Shown piece by piece: positions 39,379-49,215 of a stretch of 64,000 bases of DNA. Numbering within the stretch: position 1 is the stretch's first letter; each line of letters opens with the position of its first letter. Made by a program: the position numbers and the translations under genes. A model generated the notes under the pieces. That model saw only the letters and a program-made list of their open reading frames with translations. It ran no database searches and was not told where the DNA came from. This stretch comes from Clostridiales bacterium Firm_16 (GTDB taxonomy: Bacteria > Bacillota > Clostridia > Saccharofermentanales > Saccharofermentanaceae). The stretch covers positions 186,001 to 250,000 of the forward strand of contig LVAV01000028.1 of NCBI GenBank assembly GCA_001604185.1. The letters run 5' to 3'.

Positions 39379-41823
39379 TCAAAAATAGTAGTCGATCGTC
39401 CAGCCATTCTCCCTGATTTCAAGAAGTACACAGCCATTCTCATCTGTACGGAAACAAGGAATATCGTAGGCTTCCAAGCGTCCGATCACTTCTTTAGAAG
39501 GATGTCCATAGAAATTATACCCCACACTGATAACTGCCGCATCTATTTTTTTCGATCTCACAAAATCATCACATGTTGAGAAGCGGCTTCCGTGATGAGC
39601 TACCTTGAGTATGTCAATATGTTCCGGAATGTCCGAAAGAAGCATTTTCTCCGTTTCAGCGCCGATATCTCCCGTAAAAAGGATATTCGTACCGAAGATC
39701 TCGGCCCAAAGTACCAAAGAGTCCTCATTTCCTCCATCTGAAGGCTCATTCGGCCATACAACATGAAGCACAAACTCTTTATCGATCTCCAGTGTCATCC
39801 CCTTCTTCAGTATCATCACAGAATCAGGAAGGCACTCGTACAACTTACTTAATTGATTCATTTCAGAGCTTTCTTCCCAGAAAGACGAGTAAAACTGCCT
39901 GACTTTTCCTTCAAGATCCAACTCCACCAAACCTCCGATATGATCACTATCCAGATGGGAGGCAAAGGCACCGTCTATCCCGGGAATATCCAGATAATCC
40001 ATGACTGACTGAAGTTTTGTCCCACTTCCGACATTCCCGCCATCGATTAAATAATTACCTTTATTACAACAGATCAGCGCCGCGTCCCCCTGACCGACAT
40101 CAAGGAAAAAGACCCGGACACTATCTTTCTCGGGAAAGAAAAACATCCATCCTTCTACTGCAACAGAGATACTGACGCAGAAAGAAAGGACTCGTTTTCG
40201 TATCCCGCTACTCATAGAGCCCATTAAAATGGCGCCGAAGAAGATCACAATACAAAACAAAGAGGCATTCTGAACCGTGATGCGTATCAATCCGGAATTT
40301 GAACCCGTCCGGGCCATTAAGATCAACAATTCTGCCAATCCACGGATCGGGAGAAAAAGGATCTTGTGGATTATATCCCATGGAATGAGCCAGCAGACTG
40401 ATGTGACCACAATGCCGAGGGAACACAATAATTCAGCAGGAAAGCCTACCAATATAACGACGAAGATATTAAGTAAAGAAATCCGGCTTCCCAGAGTCAG
40501 CAAAACCGGAAGCATACCTGTAACGGCGCAGAAATAGCAGGATACGGCCCGAATGACTTCTTCCGGAATGACAGGGAATCTCATTCGAAGTCTTCGGGCT
40601 AATCTACGATAAAATAGCAAAATACTGAATGTAGCGCCGAAAGAAAGAAGCAGCCCGGACGCGAAAATGGAATACGGCTCCAGAATCATCAGGATCAGTC
40701 CGCTCATGGCACAGGCAGAAAGGCGATCAGGCTGTCTTTCCTCCCAGGAAAGGAAAGACACGCATATATATGTCAGGATGCTTCTTGTAGCCGAACTTCC
40801 CCAACCTGTGACAAATCCGAAAAGAACAACGAAAACACATAGAATCACCGTTCTTCTCTTTCGGCTAAAGGACGTTCCGGCAAGTAGAAATGCAATCGTC
40901 GCAGTAAAATACCCGACATGTGCTCCAGAGACCACAAGAAGATGAGAAAGATTACTCTTTCGGAATATACCTTTCGTTTCTTTGTCCAGATAAGTACTGT
41001 CTCCCAGAAGCATCGCAGAAAGGAGCATTGCACCCTCCGCATCCATATTTCTTTCCCATAACTCATGGCATTTTTCACGGACAGATGCAGAAATGGAAAG
41101 GATACGACTACGGATCAAGTCTTTCGGGCCTTCATAATGCAAGATGTGATCAACATCGATCGCCCGAACGATCCCCTGCTTTCGATAATACGACTTTACA
41201 TCCAGATCTCCGGGATTTCCGGCGGATTGGATCCGATTTAGGGTACCGGCTACTTCCATCAAACCATCCTGTTGCCAGACACCATCCGTAAGATATGTGA
41301 CGCGTTCACCGTCTTCAAGCTGAAGAATGATAGTCTTATAGCCCTCCTGAAGCTTATCAGAAGACTGTATTATTGCCAGGCCGGAATAATACTCACCGTT
41401 TTTATATCCGGCAAGCCGCCCGCTTTCATGCGCAAACCAGATCATAAATCCCAGAAAAGCCAACAATCCGGCAATAACCGGTACATAACTCTTTTTCTTT
41501 CTTTTTATAATGCGTATCTCAATTATGCCGAGGAAAGCAGCAGATAAAATACAGACCGCACACAGTCTACGAGATGCATAAAAACCGGCATACCCGCCCC
41601 AGAGACTCATAACCAGCATAAAAACAAAAGGACGCTTTAAGAAAGTAGACAAAAATCGTTCGATCCATATCTTAATCGTGTCAATCGTGCTGAAAACATA
41701 ATGTGACCCTTCCAAAATATGTTCCACAGTACCTTGTCTCCTTCTCGCTCTTTCCAACATTCTAGCGAAGGAAAGGGCGCATCGGACGACATAAAAAACG
41801 ACAAACATGCCAATAAACGGCAC
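39379..41823 (-). CDS. comEC: Competence protein ComEC/Rec2
   Basis: An 814-residue membrane protein with a DUF4131-like region, a ComEC/Rec2 core of about ten hydrophobic segments (LLVVSGAHVGYFTATIAFLL), and a C-terminal metallo-beta-lactamase domain (FLDVGQGDAALI, SHLDSDHIGGL, KVAHHGSRFSTC). It forms the channel for DNA uptake. The N-terminal start is uncertain: GTG 41823 gives the full frame but no good ribosome binding site is seen, and a later ATG (about residue 22) is possible. It is preceded by engB on the same strand. No other com genes lie in the window. Confidence 0.92.
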   Translation of the reverse strand: MPFIGMFVVFYVVRCALSFARMLERARRRQGTVEHILEGSHYVFSTIDTIKIWIERFLSTFLKRPFVFMLVMSLWGGYAGFYASRRLCAVCILSAAFLGIIEIRIIKRKKKSYVPVIAGLLAFLGFMIWFAHESGRLAGYKNGEYYSGLAIIQSSDKLQEGYKTIILQLEDGERVTYLTDGVWQQDGLMEVAGTLNRIQSAGNPGDLDVKSYYRKQGIVRAIDVDHILHYEGPKDLIRSRILSISASVREKCHELWERNMDAEGAMLLSAMLLGDSTYLDKETKGIFRKSNLSHLLVVSGAHVGYFTATIAFLLAGTSFSRKRRTVILCVFVVLFGFVTGWGSSATRSILTYICVSFLSWEERQPDRLSACAMSGLILMILEPYSIFASGLLLSFGATFSILLFYRRLARRLRMRFPVIPEEVIRAVSCYFCAVTGMLPVLLTLGSRISLLNIFVVILVGFPAELLCSLGIVVTSVCWLIPWDIIHKILFLPIRGLAELLILMARTGSNSGLIRITVQNASLFCIVIFFGAILMGSMSSGIRKRVLSFCVSISVAVEGWMFFFPEKDSVRVFFLDVGQGDAALICCNKGNYLIDGGNVGSGTKLQSVMDYLDIPGIDGAFASHLDSDHIGGLVELDLEGKVRQFYSSFWEESSEMNQLSKLYECLPDSVMILKKGMTLEIDKEFVLHVVWPNEPSDGGNEDSLVLWAEIFGTNILFTGDIGAETEKMLLSDIPEHIDILKVAHHGSRFSTCDDFVRSKKIDAAVISVGYNFYGHPSKEVIGRLEAYDIPCFRTDENGCVLLEIRENGWTIDYYF

Positions 41824-41864
41824 ATTTGTCGAGTGTTCTGATCATTTAAGAAAGAAAACAGATC

Positions 41865-42476
41865 TTAAGACTCCTCACCTAATTCATCTTGAAGATAAGA
41901 TTCGATAGCTTCCTTCAGATCATCAAGTCCAAGTTTTTTCTCAGCCGATACTGCGAAACAATGGGCATCATCGTGGAAATTCAGGATTTTCCCGAATTCA
42001 GCCAGTTGCCGCATCACCTGAGCTCGGGAAAGCTTGTCGCATTTGGTAAAGACAAGGAAATACGGAATCTGTCTCTCGTTCATAAAAGTAAGCATTTTCA
42101 CATCTTCCTGGGAGGGCGCATGGCGGATGTCGATCAGATGCAGCACCAGAGAAAACTTTCTGCCTGACACGAAATACTGGTCGCAAAGCTTGGAAAACTT
42201 AGCTTTCACATCTTTCGGCGCTTTGGCATATCCGTATCCGGGCAGGTCCGCAAGATAGATCTTATCATCCACGTTAAAATACACCACAAGTCGTGTCTTA
42301 CCAGGTGTGGCGCTGACTCGCGCAAGTTTCTTATTATCTGCCAGAGCATTGATAAGAGAGGACTTACCGACATTCGACTTTCCGGAAAAAACGATCTCCG
42401 GTCTGTCAGATTCCGGGCAGGACGCCAGGTCGGAAGCCACGCCCCAGAAACTGGTTTTTCGAAAATTGATCGACAT
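41865..42476 (-). CDS. engB: Ribosome biogenesis GTPase EngB/YsxC
   Basis: A 203-residue TRAFAC GTPase: G1 GKSNVGKSSL, G2 with TPGKTR, G3 DLPGYGYA, G4 TKCDKL, G5 SAEKKLG. It is involved in late assembly of the 50S subunit. AAGGAG precedes ATG 42476. It has its own extended -10 promoter and is divergent from the PRPP synthetase pair. Confidence 0.95.
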   Translation of the reverse strand: MSINFRKTSFWGVASDLASCPESDRPEIVFSGKSNVGKSSLINALADNKKLARVSATPGKTRLVVYFNVDDKIYLADLPGYGYAKAPKDVKAKFSKLCDQYFVSGRKFSLVLHLIDIRHAPSQEDVKMLTFMNERQIPYFLVFTKCDKLSRAQVMRQLAEFGKILNFHDDAHCFAVSAEKKLGLDDLKEAIESYLQDELGEES

Positions 42477-42506
42477 TCTCGTTCTCCTTAGAAGGTTCTT
42501 TTAACA

Positions 42507-42515
42507 ATAATAGCA
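42507..42515 (-). promoter_or_regulatory. Extended -10 promoter of engB
   Basis: Minus strand TGCTATTAT, 31 nt upstream of the engB start. The divergent intergenic stretch 42477-42682 holds this and the -10 box of the PRPP synthetase genes; nothing else is recognised in it. Confidence 0.5.
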
Positions 42516-42633
42516 TAACTTTTTAACTTTCATTCCGTCGAAATGATTTTTATATGCACTTTACCAATAAGAGTGAAGTTTTTTATTCATAATTGTCTGT
42601 TTTTCCCTGTACAAAAATCAAGAAAAAAGCGTT

Positions 42634-42639
42634 ATACTG
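42634..42639 (+). promoter_or_regulatory. Candidate -10 box for the PRPP synthetase pair
   Basis: TATACT, 44 nt before ATG 42683. No good -35 is seen 16-18 nt upstream, so confidence is low. Confidence 0.35.
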
Positions 42640-42682
42640 ATTTTGGTAGTTTTTTGACTATTTTGAGTTTGTGGAGGATGCT

Positions 42683-43909
42683 ATGTCGGAAAACACGAGT
42701 ACAACAGGTTCTGTTGATGCTTTGGATTATCGTGGCTACTTATTTGAACCTTTCGGGCCGATAGGAATCATTTCGCACACCTCTAATGAGGCTTTTGTTA
42801 AACAAGTGAACGACGTTCTCTATTCGAAACGTCTGATTAAATACCAGAATAATTATAGTCCTTACGTTAACAGTGCCGGATACTTGCGTAGGGATTTTAC
42901 TATTTCCGCAAACATCACCCGTTTTGCTACCGGCGAAGGTAAAGTAACCTTAAATCAGACGGTTCGCGGACATGATATATACATTATCTCAGATGTTCTC
43001 TCTCACGATGAGACATTCTCATTATCCGGTCAGCCACACTTTAAGAGCCCGGATGACCACTTCCGCGATCTTCTGCGTATCATCATGGCAGTAAGTGGAA
43101 AGGCAAAACGTATCAACGTAATCATGCCTTTCCTCTACGAAGGCCGTCAGGATCACTGCATCACACGCGAGTCTCTCGACTGCGCCCAGATGCTCAAGGA
43201 CCTTTATAATCTCGGCGTATCCAATCTGATTGTTTTCGATCCACACGATCCGAGAATCATCAATGCTGTTCCGCTTATGGGTATCGAGATGCCCAAATGT
43301 GCATATAAGATCATCAGCACGTTGATTTCCAAGAATCCGGGCTTACATATTGATAAAGACAATATGATGATCATCAGTCCGGACGAAATGGCCGTTTCCC
43401 GTGCGATCTTCTACTCTTCCATGCTTGGTCTGCATCTGGGTCTCTTCTATCGTGACCGTGATTACACCAGAATGGACGACGAGGGCAACTATCTGATCAA
43501 GTCTTTCCAGTTCCTCGGAAATGATCCGAAGGGCAAGGATGTGCTGATCGTAGACGATATGATCAATTCCGGTAACACTATGCTTCGTACAGCTCAGTAC
43601 ATGCGTGACCGCGGAGCCGGAAATGTCTTCTGTGCCGCATCTTTCGGTCTTTTCACAGAGGGACTTGAACCCTTTAACGAGGCTTACGAGAAGGGTCTGA
43701 TCAAGCAGGTACTCTGCACGAATCTGACCTACCGCCCGCAGAAACTTCTGGAAGCACCTTGGTACGTGGACGTAAACATGACTCCGTTTGTGGCCCGCAT
43801 CATCGATGCACTTAACGTAGATGAATCAATTGGCAAGCTGATCAGTCCGATCGATAAATTCGATTCACTCCTTGGACAGGTCAGACTGGAAGAATTATTG
43901 GAAAACTAA
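42683..43909 (+). CDS. PRPP synthetase paralogue 1, possibly non-catalytic
   Basis: A 408-residue ribose-phosphate pyrophosphokinase family protein, about 90 residues longer than the usual 315. The PRPP-binding loop is kept (VLIVDDMINSGNTM), as is an RQD ATP-site trace (YEGRQDHCITRES). Two catalytic traits are changed: the flexible-loop KRR motif reads RDRDYTR, and the SPDxGG box reads SPDEMAV. It may therefore be a regulatory partner of the next gene, as PRPP synthetase-associated proteins are in animals. GGAGG precedes ATG 42683. Confidence 0.85.
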   Translation: MSENTSTTGSVDALDYRGYLFEPFGPIGIISHTSNEAFVKQVNDVLYSKRLIKYQNNYSPYVNSAGYLRRDFTISANITRFATGEGKVTLNQTVRGHDIYIISDVLSHDETFSLSGQPHFKSPDDHFRDLLRIIMAVSGKAKRINVIMPFLYEGRQDHCITRESLDCAQMLKDLYNLGVSNLIVFDPHDPRIINAVPLMGIEMPKCAYKIISTLISKNPGLHIDKDNMMIISPDEMAVSRAIFYSSMLGLHLGLFYRDRDYTRMDDEGNYLIKSFQFLGNDPKGKDVLIVDDMINSGNTMLRTAQYMRDRGAGNVFCAASFGLFTEGLEPFNEAYEKGLIKQVLCTNLTYRPQKLLEAPWYVDVNMTPFVARIIDALNVDESIGKLISPIDKFDSLLGQVRLEELLEN

Positions 43910-43924
43910 AAGAATCGGAGAAAG

Positions 43925-45163
43925 ATGACTATGGAACCGAACATGCAAAGTCCTGATGAAAGAGCCTATTCCCGCTATAACCAATACGGGGACAACCCGA
44001 TGGCACCTGTCGGACCGATCGCTCTTGTACCTTTGAAAGGCAGTGTTGAGTTTACAGATAAGGTCAACTGGTACCTGAACAAGCGTCGTTCTGAGTATCA
44101 GGAGCAGGAATTCATCAGTAAGTATCCTGGATTCTACAGACAGGATTACCGTATTGCCGTAGAAAACACCCGTTTTTCTTCCGGTGAAGGTAAAGCCGTT
44201 ATCCAGAGTTCCGTTAGAGGTCATGACCTCTTCATCATCAGCGACGTGACCAACTTCTCCTGCACATACAAGATGTTCGGTCAGGTCAACCACATGAGTC
44301 CGGACGATCACTACCAGGATCTCAAGCGTGTCATTCTGGCCTGCTCCGGTAAAGCCCGTCGTATCAATGTCATCATGCCTTATCTCTATGAGGGACGTCA
44401 GCACAAGAGAAATTCCAGAGAATCCCTTGACTGTGCTTTTGCATTGGAAGAGATCTATGGACTGGGAGTTGAGAATATCATCACATTCGATGCCCACGAC
44501 GAGCGCGTAGCGAACGCGATCCCTACATCCGGCTTTGAGAGTCTCTCTGCTACTTATCAGATCATCAAGGAAATGTACCGTTCTATTCCTGACCTGCACT
44601 TCACAGAGGACCGTTTCATGGTCATCAGCCCGGATGAAGGCGGTATCTCCCGTGCTATGTACTTTGCTTCTATCCTCGGCGTTCCGCTGGGTACATTCTA
44701 TAAGAGAAGAGATTATACCAAGGTCGTAAATGGCCGTAACCCGATCGTTGCACACGAATTCCTCGGTGAATCCGTAGAAGGTCTGGACATTCTTATCGTA
44801 GATGACATGATCTCTTCCGGTGATTCCATGCTGGATATCGCTCGTGAAATGAAGATGCGTGGCGCCAGAAACATCTATTGTGCCGTAACTTTCGGTCTTT
44901 TTACCGAGGGTGTCGACCACTTCAATCACGCTTACGAAGAAGGCATCATCCAGAAGGTATTCGCTACGAATCTCATATACAGAAGACCTGAACTGCTACA
45001 GGCTCCTTGGTTTGCAGATGTAAACATGAGTAAATTCGTTGCTCTTCTCATTGACGCCATCAACCATGACTCTTCTCTGTCCAACCTGATCAAGCCGACA
45101 GACAAGATCAAGAAACTTCTCGCCAGCAAGGGTGATCTTAAGGATCCGAACCTCAACACCTGA
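43925..45163 (+). CDS. prs: Ribose-phosphate pyrophosphokinase (PRPP synthetase) paralogue 2
   Basis: A 412-residue protein homologous to the preceding gene along its length. It keeps FYKRRDYT at the flexible catalytic loop, SPDEGGISRA at the substrate site, and LIVDDMISSGDSM at the PRPP loop, so it is the likely active subunit that makes PRPP from ribose-5-phosphate and ATP. The ATP-site box is EGRQHKRNSRES rather than RQDRK. It starts 15 nt after paralogue 1 with GGAG close to the ATG (a second ATG at 43931 is possible). Confidence 0.88.
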   Translation: MTMEPNMQSPDERAYSRYNQYGDNPMAPVGPIALVPLKGSVEFTDKVNWYLNKRRSEYQEQEFISKYPGFYRQDYRIAVENTRFSSGEGKAVIQSSVRGHDLFIISDVTNFSCTYKMFGQVNHMSPDDHYQDLKRVILACSGKARRINVIMPYLYEGRQHKRNSRESLDCAFALEEIYGLGVENIITFDAHDERVANAIPTSGFESLSATYQIIKEMYRSIPDLHFTEDRFMVISPDEGGISRAMYFASILGVPLGTFYKRRDYTKVVNGRNPIVAHEFLGESVEGLDILIVDDMISSGDSMLDIAREMKMRGARNIYCAVTFGLFTEGVDHFNHAYEEGIIQKVFATNLIYRRPELLQAPWFADVNMSKFVALLIDAINHDSSLSNLIKPTDKIKKLLASKGDLKDPNLNT

Positions 45164-45168
45164 TCAAC

Positions 45169-45549
45169 ATGGCCCAGAAGAAATCTACGCAAACGACAAG
45201 AAGAACGACTTCTACACGAAATACCTCTACCGGAAAATCCGGCAGGGGTTCTTCTTCTGCCAATTCCCGTAGCAGGAGGACGGCCCCGGCTCCGGTCGAG
45301 GACGACACGCCATCTGTTTTCTCCCGTTTATGGGCCAGTCATTGGGGAAAAGTTCTCTATGGTATTGTTGTTCTTCTGCTTATCATCGGACTGGATCTTC
45401 TCATATCCTGGAACAAGTATGACGTGTTCTACACGATACTGGGTATTGAGATCGTAGTGGCCATGCTTGTCAGCTGGGTCGTCTATCTGATCCTTGAAAG
45501 AAGAAAACAGCATCTTTCCGAGGAAGATCCTGCTGACGAAGAAGATTAA
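45169..45549 (+). CDS. Small membrane protein with basic low-complexity head
   Basis: A 126-residue protein. Residues 1-42 are rich in Ser, Thr, Arg and Gly without hydrophobic residues; two transmembrane helices follow (VLYGIVVLLLIIGLDLLISW and YTILGIEIVVAMLVSWVVYL) with a charged, acidic tail (SEEDPADEED). No family is recognised. It begins 5 nt after the PRPP synthetase stop and ends 11 nt before rqcH, so it belongs to that transcript; no strong ribosome binding site is visible. Confidence 0.6.
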   Translation: MAQKKSTQTTRRTTSTRNTSTGKSGRGSSSANSRSRRTAPAPVEDDTPSVFSRLWASHWGKVLYGIVVLLLIIGLDLLISWNKYDVFYTILGIEIVVAMLVSWVVYLILERRKQHLSEEDPADEED

Positions 45550-45560
45550 GGATCTCGAAT

Positions 45561-47465
45561 ATGCCTTTAGACGGAATCTCAGCCCATTTCCTAGCTCACG
45601 AACTCGATACCAGGCTCTCCGGTGCAAGGATCGATAAGATCTACCAGCCCAGCCGTTTCGAAATCTATTTTACTGTCCGTTCCAATGCGGAGAACTTTAA
45701 ACTTCTCCTTTGTTGTGATCCTCAGAATCCGAGAGTACAGATCACTTCTTCCATGAGGGAGAATCCTCAGATGCCCCCGAATTTCTGTATGTTGCTGCGA
45801 AAATATCTGCAGGGCGCCCGAATTCTAAGCATTGAATGTCCGGGATATGAGCGAATCATCAACATCACCATGTCCACAACCGATGAACTTCACGACACGA
45901 CGATCAAACATCTGGTTATTGAGATGATGGGCCGATACAGTAATATCATATTCCTGAACGCAGAAAACCGTATCATGGACGCTCTGGTACACGTTGACAG
46001 CAGTACCAGCCGTGTACGAGAGATCATGCCAGCGCGTATCTACGAAGCTCCTCCATCTCAGGACAAGATCCTGCCGGAGCAGGCCCGGGACACCCTTTCC
46101 GAAGGGAAACTTCCTATATCCGAGAACTCGCAATCCCGCCCTGTCGGCAAAGCAATCCTGGATTCTCTCATGGGCTTTTCCCCGCTTCTTTCCAATGATA
46201 TCTGCTTTCAGGCAGGCATCGACCCGAGGAAAGGTTTCGCCACACTGTCTGAAGACGAGAAAACTTCGCTTCAGAAGGTACTTCTGTCTGTTATTTCAGA
46301 TATCACGGAGCTCCAAGCTCATCCGACCGTTCTATATATAGATAATGAACCGAAAGACTGGCACGCGCTCGCTTTAAAAGACGGGCTTCACCGTTCTGTG
46401 GATTCACTGTCCGTTGCGCTGGACACTGTCTCCGGGTTCCACGAAGAGCAACTTCGTTTTGAAAATCGTAGAAGGCAGCTTCGCTCCATTGTTTCCAATG
46501 CTCTGACCCATGTAAGCAAGAAACTGTCGATCCATGAATCTGACATGTCAGAAGCTTCCCAGGCAGATAAACTCAAGGAACAGGGAGAGCTTCTGCTCGC
46601 ATATCAGTATCTTGATGCCCATGGGCAGAACCAGCTTACCATTCCGGATTATCCGGATTTCGGTCAGACCACAGTCATCCCTATCGAACCGGGCATGACC
46701 GCCTCTGAACAAGGGAAACTCTATCTCAAGCAGTATCGTAAGGCTACCAGCCGCTACGAAGCAGCGCAGCGTTTTGTTAAGGAAGAAACCGAGGAAGTCA
46801 ACTATCTGCAATCCCTTCTTCTCGCCATTGACGCATCATCTGAAGAAGAAGATCTCCAGGCAATCGATTACGAGCTGAAAACGGAAGGCGTACAAGAGAC
46901 CAATGCGAAGGAATCGAAGAACCACGCACAGGAGAAGTATTATCCGGGCAAATCCAAATCCGGCAAATCTTCTTCCCGTTCTTTGCGCAAAGCCGCCGAA
47001 GCCGCACGTCAGCGTCAACAGAAAAACAAGAACCCGAAGAAAGACCAGGATCAGTCCGAGCCGAGACGATTCTTTGTGGATGGACATTTTGAGGTACTTA
47101 GCGGTCGCAACAATATCCAGAACGATCGTCTTACCTTCTCCATCGCAGACAAGGAAGATATCTGGTTTCATGCCAAGAATATGCCGGGTACCCACGTGAT
47201 CCTGCGCACCAATGGACGCACCCCTTCCGACAAGGCCTTGGTCGAGGCCGCTTCCATCGCAGCTTACTATTCCAAGAGCAACAAAGCTTTTGCCGGAGAA
47301 ACCGAAGGAAACAAAACAGAATACGAATTCCGCGCAGACATCGACTACTGTCCGGTATCGCACGTCAAGAAGATCCCGAAAGCCAAGCCGGGTATGGTCA
47401 TTTACGAAGATTACAATACGCTATACGTCAGCGCGCAGCTTCCCAGCCATCCGGAAAAGAATTAA
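45561..47465 (+). CDS. rqcH: Ribosome quality-control protein RqcH (NFACT family)
   Basis: A 634-residue NFACT protein: NFACT-N (LDGISAHFLAHELDTRLSGA, IDKIYQPSRFEIYF), helix-hairpin-helix region, a long coiled coil (about residues 290-430), a basic linker (residues 440-490) and NFACT-R (GRNNIQNDRLTF, DIWFHAKNMPGTHVIL). In Firmicutes it binds obstructed 50S subunits and adds alanine tails with tRNA-Ala; older annotation as fibronectin-binding protein is less likely. AAGGA precedes ATG 45561. Its 3' end overlaps queH on the other strand by 38 nt. Confidence 0.93.
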   Translation: MPLDGISAHFLAHELDTRLSGARIDKIYQPSRFEIYFTVRSNAENFKLLLCCDPQNPRVQITSSMRENPQMPPNFCMLLRKYLQGARILSIECPGYERIINITMSTTDELHDTTIKHLVIEMMGRYSNIIFLNAENRIMDALVHVDSSTSRVREIMPARIYEAPPSQDKILPEQARDTLSEGKLPISENSQSRPVGKAILDSLMGFSPLLSNDICFQAGIDPRKGFATLSEDEKTSLQKVLLSVISDITELQAHPTVLYIDNEPKDWHALALKDGLHRSVDSLSVALDTVSGFHEEQLRFENRRRQLRSIVSNALTHVSKKLSIHESDMSEASQADKLKEQGELLLAYQYLDAHGQNQLTIPDYPDFGQTTVIPIEPGMTASEQGKLYLKQYRKATSRYEAAQRFVKEETEEVNYLQSLLLAIDASSEEEDLQAIDYELKTEGVQETNAKESKNHAQEKYYPGKSKSGKSSSRSLRKAAEAARQRQQKNKNPKKDQDQSEPRRFFVDGHFEVLSGRNNIQNDRLTFSIADKEDIWFHAKNMPGTHVILRTNGRTPSDKALVEAASIAAYYSKSNKAFAGETEGNKTEYEFRADIDYCPVSHVKKIPKAKPGMVIYEDYNTLYVSAQLPSHPEKN

Positions 47466-48009
47466 CGATCTTCTCTCGGAAGTCTGAATCCTGCAAAGAA
47501 TAGATACAGCCACAATACTTCTGCCTATAGAGCCCATGTTCCCGGGCCATATTCTGCCCTTCACGGAAATGCGGCCGCCAGTCCGTATACGCGAACTCGA
47601 TCTGATACTTCTCGGCTGCCCGTTCAGCACTCTCCCGAATCGCATCATGATTCTGGTAGGGGCTGACCAGAAGACTGCTTGAAAAGCTCTGATATCCGTG
47701 CTCCTTTGCATATCTGGCTGTATACTCCATGCGGATATCGTAACACATGAGACAACGAGAATCGTATCGGTCTTCCCAGGCACGGGAAAGCCAGTCATCA
47801 ATCCTGAAGTCATCAGAATAAAAGCATTCCAGATTCCGGATCTCTCCCAGTTTTACAACTTGCTCCCGTCTTCTCTCAAACTCAAATTTCGGGTGGATAT
47901 TAGGATTGAAATACAGGACATCCGGACGGATCCCTCTCTCCAATAGATCAAATACAGGGTATTCTGCACAAGGTGCGCAGCAGGCATGTAACAGCATCTT
48001 CTCAGACAT
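47428..48009 (-). CDS. queH: Epoxyqueuosine reductase QueH
   Basis: A 193-residue DUF208 protein. Ligand motifs for its iron-sulfur and metal sites are HACCAPCAEY, RCLMCYDIRM and YCGCIYSLQDS. It reduces epoxyqueuosine to queuosine in the wobble position of tRNAs, as a replacement for QueG. GGAG precedes ATG 48009; it starts right after ruvB (1-nt gap), a frequent order in Clostridia. The last 38 nt lie antisense to the rqcH end. Confidence 0.93.
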   Translation of the reverse strand: MSEKMLLHACCAPCAEYPVFDLLERGIRPDVLYFNPNIHPKFEFERRREQVVKLGEIRNLECFYSDDFRIDDWLSRAWEDRYDSRCLMCYDIRMEYTARYAKEHGYQSFSSSLLVSPYQNHDAIRESAERAAEKYQIEFAYTDWRPHFREGQNMAREHGLYRQKYCGCIYSLQDSDFREKIVNSFPDGWEAAR

Positions 48010-48010
48010 A

Positions 48011-49132
48011 TCAATTCTCCTCCGAACGAGAAGAATCCATCATGTCATCGATTGAGATCTGGCGGCTCTCCTCCTTCGTTCCGGATACACCCAGTCCGCT
48101 TAACTTCTTATCGATATCAGCAGGACATGTCAGTCCAAGATGTTTCCATCCTGCAGGTGCGAGCACTCTTCCTCTCGGTGTCTTAGCCACAAAACCACAC
48201 TGCATCAGGAACGGCTCATAAACATCTTCGATCGTACCGGCATCTTCACCCGTACAGGCGGCCAAAGTCTCCAGTCCCACAGGACCGCCGAGGAACTTCT
48301 CCGCAATACTGGTAAGGATACGTCTGTCCGTATGATCCAGACCCATCTCATCGATAGCCAGCTGTTCCAGGCCGAAATCGGCAATCTCCTTATTAATGAT
48401 TCCCTCGCCACGCACTTCTGCAAAGTCGCGAAGACGCTTCAGAAGACGGATCGCAATACGCGGAGTGCCGCGGGAACGACGGGCCAGACAGTCCAGACCC
48501 TCATCATCAATACCGATACCCAGGATATCCGCATCCCGCTTGAGGATGACCTTCAATTCCTGAGGCTTATACAATTCCAGACGATGAACCATTCCGAATC
48601 GGTCACGAAGCGGAGCAGAAAGCATACCCGCTCTCGTAGTCGCACCGATCAGCGTGAACTTCGGAAGATCAATACGGATCGAACGTGCACTCGGGCCCTT
48701 CCCGATCATAATATCCAGAGCAAAGTCCTCCATTGCCGGATACAGAACCTCTTCTACACTACGGTTCAGACGATGGATCTCATCGATAAAGAGAACTTCT
48801 CTTTCCTGAAGATTGGTAAGAAGTGCTGCCAGATCTCCTGCCTTCTCGATCGCAGGACCGGTAGTAATACGAAGATTCACACCCATCTCATTCGCGATGA
48901 TCCCGGCAAGCGTTGTCTTACCAAGACCTGGAGGTCCGTAAAGAAGACAGTGATCCAGGGCCTCGCCTCTTCGCATAGCCGCTTCGATAAAGACCTTCAG
49001 ATTATCCGTGACTTGCTTCTGACCGGAATAATCCTCCCAGGTCAAAGGACGAAGACTCTTCTCATCCCGATCTTCGGGCAGTCTCTCCCTCGCAATCATG
49101 CGCTCATCTTGATCAAAATCCTGAAAATCCAT
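48011..49132 (-). CDS. ruvB: Holliday junction branch migration helicase RuvB
   Basis: A 373-residue AAA+ motor with a long C-terminal tail. Walker [10 protein letters not shown], Walker [11 protein letters not shown], sensor block [20 protein letters not shown] and a winged-helix C-terminus ([15 protein letters not shown]) are present. With RuvA and RuvC it resolves recombination junctions. The start has AAGGAG about 13 nt away, longer than ideal. A possible separate promoter lies in the 83-nt gap after ruvA. Confidence 0.96.
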   Translation of the reverse strand: MDFQDFDQDERMIARERLPEDRDEKSLRPLTWEDYSGQKQVTDNLKVFIEAAMRRGEALDHCLLYGPPGLGKTTLAGIIANEMGVNLRITTGPAIEKAGDLAALLTNLQEREVLFIDEIHRLNRSVEEVLYPAMEDFALDIMIGKGPSARSIRIDLPKFTLIGATTRAGMLSAPLRDRFGMVHRLELYKPQELKVILKRDADILGIGIDDEGLDCLARRSRGTPRIAIRLLKRLRDFAEVRGEGIINKEIADFGLEQLAIDEMGLDHTDRRILTSIAEKFLGGPVGLETLAACTGEDAGTIEDVYEPFLMQCGFVAKTPRGRVLAPAGWKHLGLTCPADIDKKLSGLGVSGTKEESRQISIDDMMDSSRSEEN

Positions 49133-49173
49133 CTAAATGGTCCACTCCTTCTATTTATGGTGGGTATATGTCT

Positions 49174-49179
49174 ATTATA
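49174..49179 (-). promoter_or_regulatory. Possible -10 box in the ruvA-ruvB gap
   Basis: Minus strand TATAAT about 42 nt before ruvB. There is no good -35, so this may be chance. Confidence 0.3.
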
Positions 49180-49215
49180 CCCGTTCCTCCCGTCCTTATG
49201 AGAAGAACAAATCTA

